In this document: one piece after another, positions 1 through 5,058 of the stretch
Layout of the letters: each line of letters begins with the position of its first letter
Position numbering within the stretch: position 1 is the first letter of the stretch
From: Euryarchaeota archaeon UBA36
GTDB lineage: Archaea > Thermoplasmatota > Poseidoniia > Poseidoniales > Thalassarchaeaceae
Direction: 5' to 3'
Assembly: GCA_002496485.1 (NCBI GenBank)
Contig: DAJW01000088.1
Span: 1 to 5,458 of the forward strand
DNA: 5,458 bases
Notes under the pieces: model-generated
The model's input: only the letters and a program-made list of their open reading frames with translations
Told to the model about the DNA's origin: nothing
Database searches by the model: none
Position numbers and translations under genes: made by a program

Positions 1-120
1 GGGCTCTTCTACAGCTTCTTCCTCGGGCTCTTCTTCAGATTCTTCCTCGGGCTCTTCTACAGCTTCTTCCTCGGGCTCTTCTTCAGCTTCTTCCTCGGGC
101 TCTTCTACAGCTTCTTCCTC
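1..120. repeat. 24-bp tandem repeat (minisatellite), five near-identical units, coding for EEE(A/S)(V/E)EEP
   Basis: Five head-to-tail 24-bp units occupy 1-24, 25-48, 49-72, 73-96 and 97-120 and continue to the window edge. Units 1, 3 and 5 are identical. Units 2 and 4 share a change at unit position 11 (Val to Glu on the coding minus strand), and unit 2 has one more change at unit position 15 (Ala to Ser). The array therefore has a 48-bp higher-order period. Because 24 is a multiple of three, gain or loss of units keeps the reading frame. Near identity at synonymous positions points to recent expansion. The array may continue to the left. Confidence 0.95.
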
Positions 121-312
121 AGAAATTAAAGAATTTGGTTTACCAAATTTTTTGTATGCAGACTTTAGCATTCCATCCCATTTTCCCTCATATTTATCTA
201 AAAGTTTGGGAATTTTGGCAATTCTATCCCTCAATTCTGGCATCTCAAAATTTTCTTTGTATATTGCTTCGAGAATTTCGGATACTTCGTCACGGCTCAA
301 TTCATCAGTCAC
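1..312 (-). CDS. Acidic protein of unknown function with C-terminal Glu/Pro repeat, partial (3' end beyond window)
   Basis: I do not recognise this protein. The minus-strand frame is open from a GTG at 312-310 to the left edge, giving 104 codons without a stop. An in-frame stop at 339-337 bounds the start, and the GTG follows a purine-rich GGTGGTGA Shine-Dalgarno-like stretch; no ATG occurs in frame until residue 24. Residues 1-64 are mixed-charge and probably helical, beginning MTDELSRDEVSEILEAIYKE, with a Lys-rich part near residues 37-58 (LLDKYEGKWDGMLKSAYKKF). Residues 65-104 are five eight-residue units of the type EEEAVEEP, so the tail seen here is strongly acidic and probably disordered or an extended rod. 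It lies 53 bp downstream of the membrane-protein gene on the same strand and could be cotranscribed with it. A membrane, envelope or nucleic-acid role cannot be decided because the C-terminus is missing. Confidence 0.75.
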   Translation of the reverse strand, partial: MTDELSRDEVSEILEAIYKENFEMPELRDRIAKIPKLLDKYEGKWDGMLKSAYKKFGKPNSLISEEEAVEEPEEEAEEEPEEEAVEEPEEESEEEPEEEAVEEP

Positions 313-335
313 AGCTTCACCACCCTTTGAGATAA

Positions 336-355
336 ATTAGTAGAGATTAGTAGAC
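336..355. repeat. Short direct repeat, two 10-bp copies differing at the last base
   Basis: ATTAGTAGAG at 336-345 is followed directly by ATTAGTAGAC at 346-355, in the gap between the membrane-protein stop and the acidic-protein start. It may be an operator-like site or simple duplication; with only two short copies in A+T-rich DNA, function is uncertain. Confidence 0.4.
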
Positions 356-365
356 TCTAAAAATG

Positions 366-1277
366 TCACTCCTCCTCATCAGTCTTGAAATTTCCCATTT
401 GATCTAATGATTCTGATAATTCCTTCCAGTGAAGGGACTGTTTGCCTTTTTCGTGAGTAAGATTTTTCCATTTTCCAAACGCTGATTTGACATTTCCTTC
501 TTCTAAAGATGTTGCAGCAAGATTTAGTGTTACACTCGCCCCTAACATATTAACTAAGTCTGCAAAAGCAGTATTGATTTTTCCTTCTCCACCTTCTTCG
601 CTTCTATTCTGAATCCTTATTGCATCTAAAGTAGCTCTCTCAATTCTATCTATGGCTGATTTAGGCTGAGTGGGCACTATTCTAGATGTATCAATTTTTA
701 TCCCTCTTCTGAATCCAACGATGATTAAAGCCACTAGAATGATTATTTGGAGATAGTCAATAAGTGACCATTCCGCTATTGCCCACCCAACTGAGCCATC
801 AACAAAGGTTATTTCTTTTCCAGAACTATCTGTATCTGGAAAGAAATTGAATACTAGATCTCCAAATTGTCCGAGTTTGTTCAAAATGACTAAAATGGAT
901 AGTGGAATTCCAAAAATTACTAACCTCAGCCATTTTCGTGACTTTACAATAATGAGTTTCTGCTTTTTCTTCTTCGGTCTGTAAGTTCCGGGTTCAATTG
1001 GCCTATGTAGCCACATCCCTGTGAGAGTATATGCCAAATAAGCCATAATTATATAGTCTAACCAATAAGGCTCTAAAACTCCCCAAAAATCTTCTGGATT
1101 ACTTCCAGTCGGAAAAACTAATTTCTCATTAATACCATTTTTTTCTATTTCTGGAAAAAATGAGTTCATTATATCATCCATTCTACCGGATGTGTTTATG
1201 AGTTGGAAAATAGCTAAAATTGAAGCTAGGAATATCCCAAAAATTGTTGGTTCTTTAACTGAGTCTTTTAGTGCCAC
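366..1277 (-). CDS. Four-helix membrane protein with duplicated two-helix module and cytoplasmic tail, function unknown
   Basis: This 303-residue protein is not one I can name. Four hydrophobic segments lie near residues 11-27, 73-90, 117-135 and 173-190. Basic stretches after helix 2 (PKKKKQK, 101-107) and helix 4 (FRRGIK, 189-194) place the N-terminus, the middle linker and the 110-residue tail in the cytoplasm, with two outside loops of about 45 and 37 residues. The halves resemble each other: IFGI..(L/A)SIL starts helices 1 and 3, FFPE/FFPD follows in both loops, and a WLDY/LIDY motif opens helices 2 and 4, so a tandem duplication is inferred. The tail (192-303) is predicted helical and ends in DEEE. 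The start is GTG at 1277-1275, five bases behind GGAGGG at 1288-1283, a good Shine-Dalgarno. It is transcribed divergently from orc1/cdc6 and may be followed in the same transcript by the acidic-repeat gene. It lacks the look of EMC3/DUF106 insertases, which have three helices. Confidence 0.85.
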   Translation of the reverse strand: MALKDSVKEPTIFGIFLASILAIFQLINTSGRMDDIMNSFFPEIEKNGINEKLVFPTGSNPEDFWGVLEPYWLDYIIMAYLAYTLTGMWLHRPIEPGTYRPKKKKQKLIIVKSRKWLRLVIFGIPLSILVILNKLGQFGDLVFNFFPDTDSSGKEITFVDGSVGWAIAEWSLIDYLQIIILVALIIVGFRRGIKIDTSRIVPTQPKSAIDRIERATLDAIRIQNRSEEGGEGKINTAFADLVNMLGASVTLNLAATSLEEGNVKSAFGKWKNLTHEKGKQSLHWKELSESLDQMGNFKTDEEE

Positions 1278-1407
1278 GCAATCCCTCCGTCACCGCTAGT
1301 CGGACATAGCGTATGAAAACACCTAAAAAAAGCCTTTAGTTGATAACGAAAGATATAGAGTTATTTTACAGAATAGTACTAAGAACATCACGCTTCAGTT
1401 GAGGTTA
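1278..1407. promoter_or_regulatory. Divergent intergenic region with candidate TATA-like elements for both flanking genes
   Basis: The gap between the divergent membrane-protein and orc1/cdc6 starts must hold both promoters. For the plus strand, TTATTTTA at 1361-1368 is a TATA-like element that would place transcription start near 1390-1395, leaving a leader of about 15 bases containing GAGGT at 1401-1405. For the minus strand, the T-rich CTTTTTTTAG (1332-1323) or TATATC (1357-1352) could serve. A short inverted repeat CTAAA...TTTAG also lies at about 1323-1339. Although orc1/cdc6 genes often sit beside origins, I see no pair of origin-recognition-box-like sequences here. These assignments are by eye only. 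Confidence 0.35.
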
Positions 1408-2589
1408 ATGCCTGACTATCTTGACAGAATTGGAGCTGGAAAGATTTTGATTTCTTCCGAGCCACTTTCATTTGATTGGACGCCTCCAATTCTAATTGGA
1501 AGAGATGAAGAATTGGGAGATTTAGCCGCAATGTTCAGAGGTATAGAGAATCATAAGGTCAGTAAAAGGGCAGTCATCATCGGTAACGTAGGTTCTGGAA
1601 AGACCGTAATGGCTAGAAGATTTTGTATGGATGTAATTAACAAACTTGAAGGAAAAAGGAAGATTAAATTTGTTCATATAAATTGTAGAAATCATCCATC
1701 ATCCTCTCAGATAATTCAGCAGATTATTCAATCCCTAGATTCTGGGCATCCAGATCGGGGATTCAGTACAGGAGAATTAATTCAATCAATTAGAAGGAAT
1801 ATAAGGATGCATGAGCATCACCTAATTCTGATTTTAGATGAGGTTGATGTTTTAATTCGTAGGGATAGTTCAGATTTGATTTACAAATTACTAAGAATTG
1901 ATGAGGGCAAAATTGATTCTGGAACTATTTCACTAATCTTAGTTAGTCAAGATTTAAGTATTTTCAACTTGTTTGAAAAGGCAATAAAATCGAGACTGGG
2001 TGAAAGTAATATCCTAAGATTAGAGTCGTACAAATCTAAAGATTTGGTTGCTATTACTAAACAAAGATATGATGCATCATGTAAACCAAATTCCGTAGAA
2101 GATTTGGTTTTGGAAAAAATAGGTAAGTATGCTGAAGATTCTGGTGGCGATGCAAGGATGGCTATCGAGCTTTTAGAAGCTGCAATTTCTAGGGCTGAGA
2201 AGGATGGCAGGAGTGAATTAATTCTTGAAGATGTTAGGCCTAGTGAAAATCAATCGGCATCAATAGAACCTTCCATAATCCATGAATTGGGTAAACACGA
2301 GAAGCTGGTCCTTTTGGGAATCTGTAGGAGATTGAAGAGCGCTGATAATATTTCAAGTGGTGATGCTAGAAAAATGTATGAATTGGTTTGTGAAGAATTT
2401 TCGGTTGCTCCTCGGGGATATACAACTTTTTGGAAGCATCTCAAATCTTTAGAAATTGGTAACCTTGTTTCTAGTATGTCTTCAAAGTCGAATATTGGCA
2501 GAGGTAGAACTCAAATTATTTCGATGCCAAATTTACTTCCAGCGACTATAGAGGGCAATTTGGTAAGAGATTTATTTAGGGGAGAATAG
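1408..2589 (+). CDS. cdc6: Orc1/Cdc6-family replication initiator ATPase
   Basis: This is an AAA+ origin-binding protein of the archaeal Orc1/Cdc6 family, which recognises replication origins and helps load the MCM helicase. I chose ATG at 1408 (393 residues); a TTG at 1399 adds three residues but has no Shine-Dalgarno, whereas GAGGT at 1401-1405 lies just before the ATG. Numbering from the TTG, Walker A is GNVGSGKT at 62-69, Walker B is LILILDEVD at 142-150, and sensor 2 is GDAR at 250-253. A winged-helix DNA-binding domain covers about 295-396. Length is typical of the family. Two positions are unusual: sensor 1, normally ending in Ser/Thr-Asn-Asp, reads VSQD (182-185), and the usual arginine box (PRVxSS) reads KAIKSRL (194-200). 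It could therefore be a diverged paralogue rather than the main initiator. It is divergent from the membrane protein and 41 bp upstream of rps6e. Confidence 0.93.
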   Translation: MPDYLDRIGAGKILISSEPLSFDWTPPILIGRDEELGDLAAMFRGIENHKVSKRAVIIGNVGSGKTVMARRFCMDVINKLEGKRKIKFVHINCRNHPSSSQIIQQIIQSLDSGHPDRGFSTGELIQSIRRNIRMHEHHLILILDEVDVLIRRDSSDLIYKLLRIDEGKIDSGTISLILVSQDLSIFNLFEKAIKSRLGESNILRLESYKSKDLVAITKQRYDASCKPNSVEDLVLEKIGKYAEDSGGDARMAIELLEAAISRAEKDGRSELILEDVRPSENQSASIEPSIIHELGKHEKLVLLGICRRLKSADNISSGDARKMYELVCEEFSVAPRGYTTFWKHLKSLEIGNLVSSMSSKSNIGRGRTQIISMPNLLPATIEGNLVRDLFRGE

Positions 2590-2600
2590 GTAACTTCTCC
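2581..2600 (+). other. Small hairpin spanning the orc1/cdc6 stop codon
   Basis: GGAGAA at 2581-2586 and TTCTCC at 2595-2600 form a perfect 6-bp stem with an 8-base loop that contains the TAG stop (2587-2589). There is no T-run afterwards, so it is not a typical terminator. It could mark a transcript end or RNA-processing point between orc1/cdc6 and rps6e, or be chance. Confidence 0.3.
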
Positions 2601-2608
2601 GAACCGCT

Positions 2609-2616
2609 CTTATAGG
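2609..2616 (+). promoter_or_regulatory. Candidate TATA box for the rps6e - aIF2 gamma - PIN transcript
   Basis: CTTATAGG at 2609-2616 is TATA-like and is the only such motif in the gap before rps6e. The usual archaeal spacing of about 25 bases would start transcription near 2636-2640. That is downstream of the first ATG (2631) and upstream of the TTG at 2652, so the element bears on the choice of rps6e start. Confidence 0.35.
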
Positions 2617-2630
2617 GGCCTTATGTCGGG

Positions 2631-3140
2631 ATGCCGTCCGAGGCGATAAGTTTGGCATCTGAGCAGGCATTCAAGGCAGTAGTTAACGATACTTCTCCGA
2701 AGTCTAAAGGTAAGTCATACTCAGTAGAAATTACTGGATCTAATTACAATCATTTCTTGGGAAAAAAGATTGGGGATACAGTAGATGGAATGTTTGTCGG
2801 CGATGGAGACAAGGCTCTATCCGGATACAAATTGGCAATAACTGGAGGGGCAGATATCACTGGAAGGCCGATGAGATCGGATTTAGATGGTAGTGGAGTT
2901 AAGTCAGTTCTAATCACGGCAGGAGTCGGGTACAAAGGAAAAAAATATGTAAAAAAGAACGGGAAGATTTACCGTTACAAATATGATGGCCTTAGGAGAA
3001 GAAGGAATCTTAGAGGAAATGTGGTAAGTCAGGATACGCGTCAGATAAATCTGAAGGTGTTAGAATTTGGTAAACGTTCTCTTGCAGAGATTATTGATGG
3101 TGAAGCTCCGATTAGTCATCCCTCGGGAGAAGAGGAGTGA
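2631..3140 (+). CDS. rps6e: 30S ribosomal protein S6e
   Basis: S6e is a small-subunit ribosomal protein shared by archaea and eukaryotes. Family features in order are GKSYSVEITG (27-36), FLGKKIGDTVDG (42-53), ITGGADITGRPMRSD (70-84), and GLRRRRNLRGNVVSQDTRQI (120-139) leading into NLKV. A basic block at 102-125 suits rRNA contact. The C-terminal 25 or so residues extend past the usual archaeal core and end in GEEE. The start is uncertain. ATG at 2631 gives 169 residues with a 13-residue lead before the conserved FKAVVND. TTG at 2652 gives MASEQAFKAVVND, closer to the usual S6e N-terminus, has GAGG at 2640-2643 eight bases upstream, and fits the TATA-like element better. The longer form is given as coordinates. 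It is followed closely by the aIF2 gamma gene, an arrangement common in archaea. Confidence 0.95.
   Translation: MPSEAISLASEQAFKAVVNDTSPKSKGKSYSVEITGSNYNHFLGKKIGDTVDGMFVGDGDKALSGYKLAITGGADITGRPMRSDLDGSGVKSVLITAGVGYKGKKYVKKNGKIYRYKYDGLRRRRNLRGNVVSQDTRQINLKVLEFGKRSLAEIIDGEAPISHPSGEEE
2640..2643 (+). promoter_or_regulatory. Possible Shine-Dalgarno for an alternative TTG start of rps6e
   Basis: GAGG lies inside the annotated N-terminus and eight bases before the TTG at 2652. If used, the protein loses seven poorly conserved residues. The ATG at 2631 has only a GTCGGG immediately before it. Confidence 0.35.
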
Positions 3141-3142
3141 CT

Positions 3143-3149
3143 GAGGTGG
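3143..3149 (+). promoter_or_regulatory. Strong Shine-Dalgarno placed oddly for the aIF2 gamma ATG
   Basis: GAGGTGG matches the archaeal 16S 3'-end complement at six consecutive bases. It is about 21 bases before the ATG at 3171, too far for normal use, but six bases before an in-frame CTG at 3156. See the aIF2 gamma entry for the start alternatives. Confidence 0.5.
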
Positions 3150-3170
3150 TTACAGCTGTCAAAGAATTCA

Positions 3171-4397
3171 ATGCTCCAACCAGAAGTCAATATCGGCATG
3201 GTTGGTCATGTTGATCATGGAAAGACCACGCTAACCAAGGCCCTCTCTGGAACATGGACAGATACTCACTCTGAAGAGAGAAAGAGGGGCATTAGCATAA
3301 AATTAGGATATGCTGATACATCATTTTTTAGAACTAATGAAGGAACATATTACTCTAAGGGAAAGCATCCAGAAGGGAAGAAAGATTCCAAGGATGACTT
3401 GCAAAGAGTAGTATCTTTCGTTGATGCACCCGGCCATGAGACTCTAATGGCTGTAATGATTTCGGGTGCATCCATAATGGATGGTGCGCTACTACTTGTT
3501 GCGGCTACTGAAAAATGCCCTCAGCCTCAAACTAGAGAACATCTAGCCGCTTTAGAAATAGCAGGAATAGAAAATATAGTGATTGTTCAAAATAAAATAG
3601 ATATTGTTTCCAGAGATAGAGCTGTGGAATCATTCAATGAAATTAAAGAGTTTGTAACTGGAACTATTGCAGAAGAAGCTCCAATAATCCCAGTTTCCGC
3701 CCATCATGATGTAAATCTTGATATGTTGATTTCAGCAATTGAGGAAACTATTCCGACTCCTGATAGGACTGATGAAGAAGGTGGTCTAATGTATGTTGCG
3801 AGATCTTTTGATGTCAACAGACCTGGTTCAAAACCTAATGAATTGAAGGGTGGAATAATTGGTGGAAGTATAGTTCAGGGTTCTTTCAGTATCGGAGACA
3901 ATATAGTAATAGCGCCAGGAAGGCGTGTACAACAGGGCAATAAGACTCATTGGGAAGCATTGAAAACCAAGATAGATGGAATAAAAGGAGGGGGGGCGAG
4001 TCTCAAGAAGGCATTTGCTGGCGGTTTATGCGGAATCGCAACTCCTCTAGATCCACTAATAACAAAGGCTGATGATTTATCGGGCCAAGTTATGGCTAGA
4101 GAAGGAGAATTACCGCCAATTTGGGAAGAAATGAAATTGGATTTACGGCTTCTAGACAATACTGTTTCTAGTGATACTGAAGAAATTGAGACAATCAGGC
4201 CATTGCAACCAAATGAAATGTTGATGATCAACTCCGCGACTGCTACTAGCGTAGGTACAATAAAAACCATAAAATCTAATAAAGTAACAATAAAACTTAG
4301 ACTCCCTATTTGTGCCAGGAACGGAAGTAGAATTACACTGTCTAGAAGAGTTGGTTCAAGATGGAGATTAATAGGTCACGGAACTATCTCGAGTTGA
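3171..4397 (+). CDS. eif2g: Translation initiation factor aIF2 subunit gamma (GTPase)
   Basis: The gamma subunit is the GTP-binding core of aIF2, which carries methionylated initiator tRNA to the small ribosomal subunit. From the ATG it has 408 residues, normal for the family. GTPase motifs are GHVDHGKT (12-19), switch I around DTHSEERKRGIS (31-42), DAPGHE (85-90), NKID (141-144) and SAHH (176-179). Two beta-barrel domains follow from about residue 205, including RSFDVNRPGS (211-220), GGSIVQG (231-237) and the closing GSRWRLIGHG (395-404). The segment at 53-78, where most archaeal homologues carry a zinc knuckle with two CxxC pairs, has no cysteine and is rich in Lys, Asp and Gly. The start is unclear: ATG 3171 lacks a good ribosome site, CTG 3156 would give a short MSKNS lead behind GAGGTGG, and a GTG at 3137 overlapping the rps6e stop would join this frame after removal of one base near 3175. 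Positions 3990-3996 are a run of seven G coding for glycines. Confidence 0.97.
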   Translation: MLQPEVNIGMVGHVDHGKTTLTKALSGTWTDTHSEERKRGISIKLGYADTSFFRTNEGTYYSKGKHPEGKKDSKDDLQRVVSFVDAPGHETLMAVMISGASIMDGALLLVAATEKCPQPQTREHLAALEIAGIENIVIVQNKIDIVSRDRAVESFNEIKEFVTGTIAEEAPIIPVSAHHDVNLDMLISAIEETIPTPDRTDEEGGLMYVARSFDVNRPGSKPNELKGGIIGGSIVQGSFSIGDNIVIAPGRRVQQGNKTHWEALKTKIDGIKGGGASLKKAFAGGLCGIATPLDPLITKADDLSGQVMAREGELPPIWEEMKLDLRLLDNTVSSDTEEIETIRPLQPNEMLMINSATATSVGTIKTIKSNKVTIKLRLPICARNGSRITLSRRVGSRWRLIGHGTISS

Positions 4398-4401
4398 TTT
4401 T

Positions 4402-4761
4402 ATGGTGGGAGTTTTAGTAGACTCTTGTGGGTGGGTTGCAATATCAAAATCAGGATTAAATATTGACATTGAAATGGAAAAGATTCTAGGAAAGGCAGAA
4501 CTAAAAATAACTAGTAATGTAAAGAACGAATTGAAATCTTTGAATAAAAAGAATTTGATGTTAGAAATTCTATTACATAAATCGGAATTGGTTGGAAATC
4601 GATTGGTACAACATACTGATACTGAATTGATAAATCTGTCAAAGCGATTCTCTTGGCCTGTTTTGACAATTGATAAAGAACTAAAAGCTAAGTTAGTAAA
4701 AAATGGGTGTTCTTACATTGAAGTGACTTCCAGTAATTCATTAAGATTGATTGAATCTTAA
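4402..4761 (+). CDS. PIN-domain protein, Fcf1/Utp24-like, linked to aIF2 gamma
   Basis: This 119-residue protein is a single PIN domain, a metal-dependent ribonuclease fold. The order of elements matches archaeal Fcf1-like proteins: strand and first acid VLVDS (D7), second acid in VKNEL (E43), third in TDTEL (D73), and TIDKELKAKL with D91. All four acidic positions are present, so it is probably catalytically competent. Eukaryotic Fcf1/Utp24 cuts pre-rRNA during small-subunit maturation; a similar role here is inferred from resemblance and from the S6e - aIF2 gamma neighbours. A VapC-type toxin is less likely because no antitoxin gene is adjacent. The ATG is four bases after the aIF2 gamma stop, with GAGTTGAT (4391-4398, overlapping that stop) as the likely ribosome site, so translation is probably coupled. 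The gene ends five bases from the convergent DUF357 stop. Confidence 0.85.
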   Translation: MVGVLVDSCGWVAISKSGLNIDIEMEKILGKAELKITSNVKNELKSLNKKNLMLEILLHKSELVGNRLVQHTDTELINLSKRFSWPVLTIDKELKAKLVKNGCSYIEVTSSNSLRLIES

Positions 4762-4766
4762 ATTAC

Positions 4767-5054
4767 TTAATCTGGTATTGTGAATAGATGATCATCTCCA
4801 TGGCCATCTAGAAATCCGATTTTTACTGCTGCATCTAACCAAGCATGGGCATAATTTATCGCGCCGAAAGCACTGACTAAATCTCCCGAATCTCGGAAAT
4901 ATTTTGAATCGAATATATAGTCATCACACATCTTTAGCATAATTTCTAAACGACTGTTGTCTTCTTTGGTTATTGCAATTGGAGTAACCTTTTTCCTAGC
5001 TCTTTCGGTTAATTGAAAATATCTTTCTAATTTCTCAATTGTTACTTCGATCAT
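4767..5054 (-). CDS. DUF357 family protein
   Basis: This 95-residue helical protein matches the archaeal DUF357 family, known from structural genomics but without an assigned function. The diagnostic part is the C-terminal helix pair, DSGDLVSAFGAINYAHAWLD (55-74) followed by AAVKIGFLDG, and the ending HLFTIPD (89-95). The N-terminal helix (about 4-24) is charged and includes LTERARKKV. No signal peptide or membrane segment is visible, so it should be cytoplasmic. The ATG at 5054 is preceded by AGTGATTAG; the GTGAT part can pair with the extended 16S 3' end. It starts four bases after the stop of the upstream winged-helix gene, so the two are likely one operon and may act together. It converges on the PIN gene with only five bases between stops. 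Confidence 0.9.
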   Translation of the reverse strand: MIEVTIEKLERYFQLTERARKKVTPIAITKEDNSRLEIMLKMCDDYIFDSKYFRDSGDLVSAFGAINYAHAWLDAAVKIGFLDGHGDDHLFTIPD

Positions 5055-5058
5055 CTAA

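Noticed and set aside
1..120. CRISPR array
   Set aside because: The units abut directly without unique spacers and are read through as protein-coding sequence.
135..340. Two overlapping plus-strand open frames of 62-66 codons
   Set aside because: They are antisense to the acidic-protein gene and encode no recognisable motif; the minus-strand frame has the ribosome site and the repeat-preserving frame.
1278..1407. Possible replication origin beside orc1/cdc6
   Set aside because: I found no paired origin-recognition-box-like repeats or G-rich tails and no long A+T unwinding tract beyond local A-runs.
2250..2444. Minus-strand 64-codon open frame
   Set aside because: It lies antisense within the winged-helix part of orc1/cdc6, which is well supported.
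2750..2935. Minus-strand 61-codon open frame
   Set aside because: It is antisense to conserved S6e sequence and has no family resemblance.
3947..4270. Minus-strand 107-codon open frame
   Set aside because: It is antisense to the conserved barrel domains of aIF2 gamma, and its composition looks like a reverse-frame shadow.
4402..4761. VapC-type toxin of a toxin-antitoxin pair
   Set aside because: No small antitoxin gene is adjacent, and the gene is tied to aIF2 gamma in the manner of the housekeeping Fcf1-like proteins.
4746..4775. Hairpin terminator between the convergent genes
   Set aside because: Only about five-base AGATT/AATCT matches occur, too weak in A+T-rich sequence to support a terminator.
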